Source: Brienomyrus brachyistius
Lineage: Eukaryota > Chordata > Actinopteri > Osteoglossiformes > Mormyridae
Assembly (NCBI RefSeq): GCF_023856365.1
Contig: NW_026042412.1
Coordinates: 1 to 64,000 of the forward strand
DNA length: 64,000 bases
Reading direction: 5' to 3'
In this document: piece by piece, positions 55,440-64,000 of the stretch
How the letters are laid out: every line of letters starts with the position of its first letter
How positions within the stretch are numbered: position 1 is the stretch's first letter
Notes under the pieces: generated by a model
The model's input: only the letters and a program-made list of their open reading frames with translations
The model's database searches: none
What the model was told of the DNA's origin: nothing
Program-made: the position numbers and the translations under genes

Positions 55440-57056
55440 GGTAATTCAATGGTATGAGACTGAAACTAGAAACTGTAAATCGGATGGAGTTAAATAGCAA
55501 TACTGTGGAAGAGGCATGGGAATTTTTTAAAAGCACATTGTTGCAAGTGCAAAAGAACTTCATACCCGTTTCCAGAAAAACTAAATCTAGGAAACTGCAA
55601 CCAAGCTGGTGTCATGACCTGCTTGTACGATCCTCGTGTGTGCCACGCCCCCTCATTAACCATGTGTGCTGCCCCGATTGTAACCAGCTGTTTTCTGTCA
55701 GTTTGAGTAGTCCTGTGTATTTAGTCCACATTCAAGTCTGTTTCCCCAGTCCTGTCATTGAAATCTCTCGCTGTTGGTACCTGTTTTCATCAATAAACCC
55801 TCATTCCCGACTCTCCGTTTCCCGGATCCTTGATTCCTCGCTTCCTGCCTGTTCGTCCAGCACGCGATGTCACAGGTGGTTTACTACGAAAATTAAGAAT
55901 AAAGTCAGGAGCAAAAGGGCTTTCTTCCACAAATGGAAATTAACTAATGATTTCAAAATAAAGCAGGAGTATCTAAGTCTACAGGTTTAGTTAATAACAG
56001 TTATAAGGATGACGTTAAAAGTTTCTTCCAATATTTTAACTCCGAAAGAGCTCTAAAAGCTGAAAATCACTCATTTGCAGGATAGTAAGGGCCTTATAAT
56101 TGAAAATGAAATTGATATAAATGAGTTTAATGATTATTTTACAATGGCTGTTCACAGTAGAATAGCTTACCACCATTTAGTACAAATACAACGATGTCTA
56201 TGACCAATATATGTATAACTGAGGCTGATGTGGTACAAAGCCTAGCTAAGCTCAAAATAAATAAATCGCAAGGCCCTGATGGCATCTTATCTATAGTTTT
56301 AAAAGAGATGAGGGGTATTATTAGCCAACCTTTAACTTTACTATTCCAGAAATCATTATCTGCTGGTGTGGTATCTTCTGATTGATGTTAGATCATGTCT
56401 CATGTCCAGAGAGGCTACAACAGGATCTGGATTTAATTAGCGACTGGGCTCATACGTGGCAGATGAAATTTAACATAGATAAATATAAGGTAATCCATGC
56501 AGGGAGCAGAAATATAGTAAATATAGTAAAGTACAGATATTTTATGGGTTCCACTGAAATAAAGGTAGCTGATTACGAGAAAGATCTCGGTGTGTATGTT
56601 GATACTTCCATGTCCCACTCTTGCCAGTGTGGGGAAGCATTAAAAAAAGGCAAAAGGATGTTGGATTAAACTCCACACACCTAGAGATGTAAGTCAAGAG
56701 AAGTGATGCTACGATTATATAATTCCTTGGTAAGATCCCACCTAGAATACTGTGTGCAGGTTTGGTCACCATACCTTCAGAAGGACATTGCTGCCTTGGA
56801 AAAGGTGCAACGTAGGATGACTAGAATGATTCCTGCACTTAGAGGAATGTCTTATGAGGAGAGGTTCGCTGAGCTGAATCTGTTTAGCCTCAAGCAAAGG
56901 AGACTATGGGGGGACATGATCCAGGTATATAAGATTCTAACAGGTCGGGATGCTGTTCAGCCAAATGACCATTTCAATATTAATTTAAAATACTAGAACT
57001 CGTGGCCATAGTGGAAATTAGCTGGAGAACATTTAAAAATGAATCTGAGGAAGCAC
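55440..57056 (+). mobile_element. LINE-A copy with an LTR-like insertion and an RT deletion
   Basis: Blocks in order: VEEAWEFFKSTLLQVQKNFI, [insertion], NKVRSKRAFFHKWK, ITEADVVQSLAKLKINKSQG then PDGI (start of the polymerase), then after a deletion of the catalytic core LQQDLDLISDWAHTWQMKFN, EKDLGVYVD, EYCVQVWSPYLQKD and MIPALRGMSYEERF. The end at 57,056 abuts the tail of a minus-strand LINE that inserted into it. Confidence 0.75.
55610..55874 (+). mobile_element. LTR-like element, copy 4, inserted in LINE-A
   Basis: TGTCATGACC to GATGTCACA, the same family as the 46.5-kb solo LTR in the other orientation. AATAAA lies at about 55,794, followed by about 80 bp, fitting R-U5. Flanks GCTGG and GGTGG differ at one base, a possible decayed 5-bp duplication. 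Confidence 0.65.
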
Positions 57057-58405
57057 TTCAATTCAATTCAATTTTATTTATATAGCGCTTTTAACGACAT
57101 GCATTGTCACAAAGCACTTTACATTTAACCGGCCAGAACCCCACCAAGCAAGCCTGAGGCGACAGTGGCAAGGAAACTCCCTCTAGCAGGAAGAAACCTT
57201 GAGTGGAACCTAGACTCAGAAGGGGACCCCATCCTCCTCTGGGCGACCAAGGAGCATGAAACTGCATTTACATTGACATTCATTAGAGTTCATATAGTTA
57301 TAAAGTCCCAGTTGGTTTCATGTAGTTATATCCAGGAGTCCAGGTGCGGGTTCACACGGTGTAGTCGGCTCGGTATCAGCTCGAAAAAGAGAAGATGGAG
57401 AAGAGTTATTGCCCTACACCTAACCGGCAGGACTAAAGCAACTATGACAGCCTGCCTAAAAGAGTGACCTGGAAGGAAGCACAGGCATGAGGGTTTACAG
57501 AGGTTTTGGCGTCAAGCCACCTCCCATCCACAGCTTAAGTGATCGGCGAGAGTGGCAGGACGACAGCACCAATCCCCCCTTTCCCCTTCAATCTCAAATA
57601 ACTATGAACCTCCAGATTTCCCATTCACCTTAGAAAAGAAGATTTAACTATCCAAAAGACTGGCGAAAGAGGTACATCTTAAGCCTTGACTTAAAAGCAG
57701 AGATTGTGTCTGAGTTCCGAACACTAATAGGAAGTTTATTCCATAGCTGTGGTGCTTTATGAGCAAATGCTCTTCCCCCAAAGGTAATGTTCTTTATTCT
57801 GGGTGCGGATAGAATACCTCCATCTCGTCATCTAAGTGTATGATTCGGAACGCAAATGAGGTCACTCACATACTGCGGTGCAAGACCATTTACAGCTTTA
57901 TAGGTTAAGAGCAGTGTTTTGTAGTCAACACGAAATCTAACTGGCAGCCAGTGCAGTGAAGATAAAATTGGGGTAATATGATTATATGTTTTAGTTTAAC
58001 TATTGCTAGTAGCGGTTCAATCAATGCTGGGAGCATCGCTGAATAATTTTGATGGAACAGGGTCTAGCATACAAGTAGATGAATTTGAAGATAAAATTAA
58101 GTACATCAGTTCTGACTGGTTAACCAATATTCAATATTCAAAATGTTCTGTTTAATTGAGCATATTTTTGGTCAAAAAGTTTCATAAAGTCGTCACTGGA
58201 AAATAACCAGTGGTCTGGTTATTAGTCAGCTTGGACACCATAGTAAATAGGAATCTAGGATTATTTTTGTTTATTTCAATTAGTTCTGATAGATACTAGA
58301 TGATTTGGCGGCACTAAGAGCCTTTTTGTAGCTACCCATAGCCTCTTTCCATGCTAGTTCGAACACCACTAGTTTAGTATGATGCCACTTACATTCTGTA
58401 AGGAC
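57057..58405 (-). mobile_element. L2-like LINE, 3' part (polymerase C-terminus and tail)
   Basis: The tail reads (reversed) TTGAATTGAATTGAA with 'cgctatataaataaaattg'. Minus-strand coding blocks include GLAPQYVSDLICVPNHTLR, FGGRAFAHKAPQLWNKLPIS, VSKLTNNQTTGYF and LDPVPSKLFSD. Stops and frameshifts are common, and the catalytic core is not found. Confidence 0.7.
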
Positions 58406-59539
58406 ATAAAACTTATAGGTCCTGCAGGCCCCAACTCTGATCAGCCTGCATCAGTCTATTTCAGAGCTCCGCTGGCCCAGGCAAGACTGGACTCAACTCG
58501 TCAAACCACCCCTTTTAAGGAAGGCAAATGCCTGCCGGCTCCTGAGAGACTGGATAGGAATAACTGGAGCAGCACAGAAAAAGCAAGACCTTTCACCCCC
58601 GGAGTGACCAGAGTTCCACAATCAATCCACAGCAACAACAGCTGTCAGCCTCCAGACACAGACACCTTTTCCACTATAAACAGGATAACTCAGCACACAT
58701 AGATGTTAGGGACAAATACACGCATGTTTGGTCTCGTTTGAATAGGCATGAGACGAGGAGTATTATACTCTCAGATTTAAGGCAGTATAGCTTTTCCTAA
58801 GAGAAATACAGAAACTTCGGCTCAACCCACCAAACTGAGAGAGATTCTCTCATGGTAGAACAAGGGAATTACAACCACCCCCTAAAGTGATCTGATTGGC
58901 TGGGGACTTGAGAACCAAGGTCAGCAATGCCCCTAAAATTAACCATTGACCGAAATTAGTCAGTCTTCAGAAACATGCCATCACCTGGTCTGGATACTTA
59001 AGGAAGGGCTTCAGAAGTAGTCGGGGAGTCACTCTGTAATCAGAGCTCCCGCAGAGAACTGGGTGAAAGTCTATCTGTAGTCAGATACTTTCCACAGAAC
59101 TTTGTTCACTCTCAGCTGAGGAATGTGATTGTTTAATATTGTATTTGTCCAAATGTATTTACAAGTATGTGTCCACATGTCAATAATTGTATATTGTAGT
59201 ATTTTTAATAAATGTTGTTTCGATTACTTTATGACTGTCTGATTTGCTAACTTCTTCATAAACTTTCCAGATTGGACTTCTATCCTTATTAGGACTATGG
59301 TGGTAAATACTATCTTGCAGCCTCTGGGTTAAATCCCATTTATTTATCCGGGTCCCAAACTTGACTGCCCAAGTTAAGTTAGGTGGATACCAAAACTACA
59401 CCTCTGGAGTTCGCACACGCTGATGACAGGTACCGGTCTACCCTCTGAGGGGCGTACACACTATGTTCCTAGGCACCGGGCATAGTCCCTGAGACGCTCA
59501 CATGGTAAGACAATGGGTGGCATCGGCGGAGGCCCAAAG
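58406..59539 (+). mobile_element. LTR-like insertion splitting the L2-like LINE
   Basis: Non-LINE DNA separates two minus-strand parts of one LINE. It contains AATAAA at about 59,209 followed by about 300 bp. No coding frame or target duplication was found. Ends are approximate. Confidence 0.35.
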
Positions 59540-59815
59540 TAAACCTCGTACAACCTTTTTTATTTTTAACTGAGCAATTTTCTCTAGTGGAATTAAGCAT
59601 AGATGCTAAATAATCCGTAATGCTATCAAGTTCAGCAGAATTCGACATTAGTTTGGTTGAAAACGATAGCTCAGGGAGGTTATCGATAAAGTTACTTGCT
59701 GTATTTGACGTGATTGTACGTTTGGCGAGTCGGGGGGCTAATATTTTGAGCAAGGGAAATATTGAACGCAATAAGATGATGGTCAGAGATAATACTGGAC
59801 TGAGGCAGTAGAGTT
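59540..59815 (-). mobile_element. L2-like LINE, upstream part
   Basis: Minus-strand KRTITSNTASNFIDNLPELS and LDSITDYLASMLNSTRENCS belong to the linker region before the polymerase of this LINE type. Confidence 0.6.
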
Positions 59816-60285
59816 GAATACATGATATGAAGACAACTGGATCACAACTGGATCACGGGGGAATCATAAGCAGGGAAGAACACACAGGCAAACAGCAGCA
59901 GCAACATTAAAGGCAGGACTGAGAAGCACATTTATACAAGGCTAAGCAGGGAGCAAACTAGAGGCACCTGAAATGAGTAACACAAGGGCAGGAAGGAGAG
60001 GTAAAACAAACGCGGAACAGGCATGGCACGTTATACCACACTAGGGAGGAAACGGGAGGTTCAGGAGGGCAGGGTGTGGCAGGGATCCGTTTCAAAATTT
60101 AATTTTGGCTTGTACAAACCTTGGTAAAAGCTGCAAAAGATCGATCAACCACTTTCTGAGCTATTGTCTTAACAAACAAAGCATCTGTTGGGGTGGCGGT
60201 GTCTGGGGAATACCATGTGTAATACACCTTGTGAAGATTTATATGTAAAACAAAATATTTTTTGATTCTATCACACATATAGAAG
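59816..60285. other. No gene recognised
   Basis: Contains 'aggaagcacatttatacaaggc'-like repeat sequence but no defined element or coding frame. Confidence 0.4.
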
Positions 60286-60289
60286 TTAT

Positions 60290-60643
60290 CCATCCATCCA
60301 TTTTCCAAACCGCTTATCCTATTGGGTCGCGGGGGGTCCGGAGCCTATCCCAGAATCAATGGGCACGAGGCAGGGAACAACCCAGGATGGGGGGCCAGCC
60401 CATCGCAGGGCACACTCACACACCATCCACTCACACACACACACCTACGGGCAATTCAGCAACTCCAATTAGCCCCAGCATGTTTTTGGACTGTGGGGGG
60501 AAACCGGAGTACCCAGAGGAAACCCCACAACGACATGGGGAGAACATGCAAACTCCACACACATGTGACCCAGGCGGAGACACGAACCCGGGTCCCAGAG
60601 GTGTGAGGCGACAGTGCTAACCACTGCACCACCATGCCGCCCC
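60290..60643 (-). mobile_element. Full-length SINE, near-perfect 12-bp target duplication
   Basis: Complete copy, with the reversed head 'ctaaccactgcaccaccatg' at its right end. Flanks TATAGAAGTTAT (60,278-60,289) and TATAGAAATTAT (60,645-60,656) differ at one base. Confidence 0.9.
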
Positions 60644-60656
60644 TTATAGAAATTAT

Positions 60657-61215
60657 TCTAGGTTTAAATAGTAATTTAGCTGAGTAACTAGGCTGAAATT
60701 CTAGATAGTTGCAATTTTAAGAATTATTACTATTATTCACAGCTTTTAAGCATGCAGTTGGATGACGGATGGATGGATATTCAGCCACCAGAAATGCCAA
60801 TTGTTGTTAAGAGGATCAAAGTCTGCAAAGTAGTATGCAGGGTTTAAGGCCAGAACACAGCATACTCTCCGACAGAAAGCATAAAGTTCACTGGGGGAAT
60901 TTCTGTGGCCACTGCCTGAACAGCATGTGTGGAGAATGTTTATGAGGGTCGAGCCATGCAGAGCTGCTGGCCCTGGCATGTAATGATGAATCACAAATCA
61001 GTTAAAAATCGGTGCAAATGCATGAAGATTTAAACCGGCTGATGTGGAAAATGAATCACTATTGTAGGAGTACTTCACAGTACTTTAACAGAAAAACTGG
61101 TGTAATATTACATTTGATTTCACAATGTGAGTTTGACGTCAGATGTCACTGCGTATCACGTCGACATCGTACGTCAGTTTTTGGTTTTGAGCGAACGCGA
61201 GATGATGAATGAATT
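60657..61215. other. No gene recognised
   Basis: Short frames only; no domain. Confidence 0.45.
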
Positions 61216-61525
61216 TGAAACTGAGGACGGCACAGTGGTTAGTGCTGGCTTCGGTCCAGGGCCCTTTCTGTGTGGAGTTCGCATGCTCTCCCCGTTTTCG
61301 CCCGGGGACTCCAGGTTCCTCCCACGGTCCAAAAGCATGCAGGATAGGTTGACTGGTGAGTCTAAATTGGCCCTGTAGTTGTGTGAGTGTGTGCGACCTG
61401 CGGTGTGTAGGTGACTGCCTGGGCTTGGTTCCTGTCTGCGCCCCTTGTTCCCGGGATAGGCTCCGGTCTCCCCCGCGATCCCAGTTGGGATTAAGTGGTT
61501 TCAGAAAATGGATGGATGGACGCAC
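61216..61525 (+). mobile_element. Divergent SINE subfamily member
   Basis: Same layout as the other SINEs ('gcacagtggttagtgct', 'gtggagttcgcatgctc', 'ggataggctccgg', GGAT tail) but with many changes and a shortened head. Confidence 0.75.
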
Positions 61526-61529
61526 TGCC

Positions 61530-61984
61530 CGATCTTCAATTGGCGGTGTGGCAGCATATTAGCTTTCCGGTAATCACAAACGAGGAGGAAACAGCGAGAA
61601 AAGCACAGACAAGACATAAACTGCATGCAAACATTGTAATAGACTGATAACATACACAAACAGGTCCACTGGCACCACCGTGAGCTGAGTGAAGATTATT
61701 AAAAGGGCAAAGCACGCTAAAAAGCTGCACATGCAAACCTTAGCTTATTTATTTGATTTATTTTTTTTTATTTACTTATTTTGATTTGGGATTTTTTTCA
61801 ACAGTATTTTATTCAAATTCAGTTGCACTGTTCACAACAGTGTCAACAGTTCAGAAAGATAAATATAAGAATATTTTTGAATATATTTGTCTGCAGCTCA
61901 TTCTGCAAAAAATGAGAAAATTGAACTCAGAATCGTGAATCGTATCAAATGGTGAGTTGAATGTATCGTTACATCCCTAGTTCT
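61530..61984. other. No gene recognised
   Basis: T-rich. 'gtatcgttacatccctag' near 61,965 resembles a hAT-type terminus without a partner. Confidence 0.4.
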
Positions 61985-62290
61985 TACAGTAGTACTATGG
62001 TATGGTGGAGCCACATGACAGGAAGGCAGTACATTGCGAAGTCTGTTAAGAACATCATTCGCACTGAACTGCCCTCCATTGACCAGCTGTACTTTAACTG
62101 CCACAGTAACAAGGTTCAGTCTATAATCCAGGACTCTGACCACCATCCACAAACACTGACTAGCAGATTCATGAACAGCTTCATTCGCCAAACAATTCAA
62201 ACCTGCAGCTTTTGCATCCCCTGTAACAGTCATTTCCACGGCAGCTGCACTGTACAGCTGTTACTGCACTTTATCCACCACTGACCACGT
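61985..62290 (+). mobile_element. Rex-type LINE C-terminal remnant
   Basis: TELPSIDQLYFN, IIQDSDHHPQTLTSRF and SFIRQTIQTCSF keep the order of the extreme C-terminus of fish LINEs, but with heavy divergence. Confidence 0.4.
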
Positions 62291-62329
62291 ATCATCCAGT
62301 TTTGTCCTGCTTTGTATCGCACTGTTTCT

Positions 62330-63520
62330 GCACCATGTTGTCTTGTACTCCCTTGTGTTGTTATGCACCATCTGTGTTGTTCTGAGCAGTGCCATGATGC
62401 AATATTACAAAAAGATCTTGAGGAAATGCAGAGTTCTGGAGGAGATTCTCACAGATCATGGCATGTGTTTATACTGAAGAAACTGTACAAATTGCTAGAC
62501 ATAAAACACAGGACTGGCAACTGTGGTACGTTTTAACACCTTGATAAAAAACTTAAAATCCATAGTAAGTAGGACAACCTCATAGAACCTTTACTAGTCA
62601 TTGTTCAGAAGATTAACACGGATTAAAAACCATTACTATGAAAGCACGCTAATCAGTTAAGTTGATTATGTGGAGAGAGAGAAAAAAAACTGTCTTTGAA
62701 AAAGATCAACCATAGAACGAAGCTGCAGCATTGACACCCCCTAGTGGTGATTTGAAGATAGTTCTGTCTGTAGCAGCTAAGCAGTAGATTTGGCGTCAGG
62801 TGCCATGACAAACTCAGTGCTGCTCGGTTTGAACGGCAGAAGCACAAAAATAAAGGGGGCATCTACTGCACGCCCCCCACCCTTGAAAATGGTACAAATT
62901 ATCATGCAACAGTTTTCTTAAGTAAGTCTTTTTGGGCGTCTGCAGAAACCTCCACGATGCGATTGCCCTGATTAAGAAGTGCGCAGCGGATACAATTTGG
63001 GATGCATCGTTCATCCGATTTATTAATATATAATTATTAGTATGTCTATATTATTTTAGGAACGTTACTTGACGAATATTTTTCATTGAGATTGATTCCC
63101 CGTTTAAAATTTTGGTGACACTTCATATTTTTTAAGAGAGACAGACAATTTGACGCATGCAATTTGCAGAAATATGTTGTGCCGCTATAAAGTACACAGG
63201 CAGCATGACAAACATAAGTACTCACTGAAGCCACGACATACGCCCGGCTGGCCCCAGCGGTACCCCTAAGAAGAAGGCTTTTTTCACAACCCACGACCAT
63301 CACGAGGGCAAAAAAAACTGAATAGCCTAGAATTTAGTTAATTACAAGGCACATATTTATTGGAGCAAGAGCTCTAACATAAAACTACCTTGTAATTATA
63401 AAGTATTATGGCTGTGAACAATGTACAAACAGGCACAGAAAGTAAAATACTCCAAAAATGCAAAGAACCTAAATATTTTTGTTTCCACCGATTCACTCTT
63501 GATGTGTTAGGAGTCACAGT
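62330..63520. other. No gene recognised
   Basis: Short frames (62,312-62,536; 62,653-63,014; 63,046-63,303) lack domains. Confidence 0.45.
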
Positions 63521-63528
63521 TCAGTAGC

Positions 63529-64000
63529 CTATTCTTCAGTATCTGCATTTAAGACCACCAACTGCTCTTTCTCCTCCTTCGCTCGTCGGCTCAGAGTATT
63601 GGACTTGGTAAGTAATGTTGCCCTTTTGGTTCCAGCAGCACTCTCTGCTTCCTCTGCCATGTGCTCAGCATCCTTTTGTAAACTCTCACATACACTTTCC
63701 AGTGAGACTCTCTTCCTCTTGAGTTCCTCAAGTTTTCTTTTTTGCTTTTCGCTCATCTTTCACCTTTGGTCAGAGGCGCTTTGGTTGCTCCCCCACACAC
63801 TCTGACATGGTCGCATATAAGCCTCTGTGCAACAACTGTTTCCTCTGATAAGTTGCAGGTCTCCACCTCTATTCGTTCCACTTCGGCTTGCCCATAGGAC
63901 AGCAGCAGCAAGTTCTTGCAGAACATCCAGAGGTCAGGATAAGGCCCACTAACTTTTTGATGTAAAAAGACATCAACTTTGGATGGTGCTGAAGGAATGA
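63529..64000 (-). pseudogene. hAT-like dimerisation region plus coiled coil, at window edge
   Basis: Minus strand from the edge: YPDLWMFCKNLLLLSYGQAE, VETCNLSEETVVAQRLICDH and VRVCGG resemble the hAT C-terminal dimerisation region of a family common in fish. It stops at a TGA that overlaps the ATG of a second frame (63,756-63,529), MSEKQKRKLEELKRKRVSLE..., a charged coiled coil with heptads. In related proteins the two are continuous, so a frameshift at about 63,757 probably split one product. The rest lies beyond the window. Confidence 0.55.

Overview
The window looks like accessory, repeat-dense DNA from a ray-finned fish, most likely a teleost. The main reasons are a split gene with the layout of a novel immune-type receptor (NITR: leader, V domain, I domain, transmembrane and ITIM exons), a family known only from ray-finned fishes; tRNA-derived SINEs with (GGAT)n tails; Rex/CR1/L2-type LINE fragments; hAT-type MITEs; and a fish-type endogenous retrovirus (ERV). 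I cannot name the species.

Layout. 0-1.3 kb: an LTR-like repeat cut by the window edge, followed by a purine/GC-rich block. 4.2-6.2 kb: a four-exon minus-strand gene for a small secreted cystatin-fold protein with the cysteine spacing of chemerin (RARRES2). 6.3-27 kb: mostly LINE, SINE, MITE and LTR debris, including a 46-bp satellite of about 23 units (9.7-10.8 kb), a retroelement gag-like frame split by a LINE, and several nested insertions. 29.1-40.9 kb: the minus-strand NITR gene. Its V-to-I intron holds a hAT transposase remnant, and inside that sits a 7.5-kb plus-strand ERV (31,909-39,385) with two 339-bp LTRs that I read as identical and a 5-bp target duplication. 41-64 kb: LINE and MITE remains, a perfect 36-bp inverted repeat, an integrase-core pseudogene, a 0.76-kb inverted duplication carrying a SINE, gypsy fragments, nested LINEs, and hAT-derived coding sequence at the right edge.

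How the parts relate. The NITR gene would make a cell-surface Ig receptor with two ITIM-like tyrosine motifs. This allele has a TAG stop at the end of the I domain, next to a 57-bp in-frame duplication of the J-like segment, so as read it could not make the membrane-anchored form. The ERV has gag, pro and pol in one reading frame. Gag and pro are separated by a UGA followed by a 7-bp stem, which looks like a read-through signal. Between protease and reverse transcriptase lies an extra region with two H-x-[ST] motifs 61 residues apart; I propose it is a 2H-phosphoesterase (LigT-like) domain placed where some other retroviruses carry dUTPase. The ERV also has an A-run frameshift, two further in-frame stops, a probable integrase deletion and a gutted env. 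Yet its LTRs look identical, so it probably moved recently as a defective genome helped in trans.
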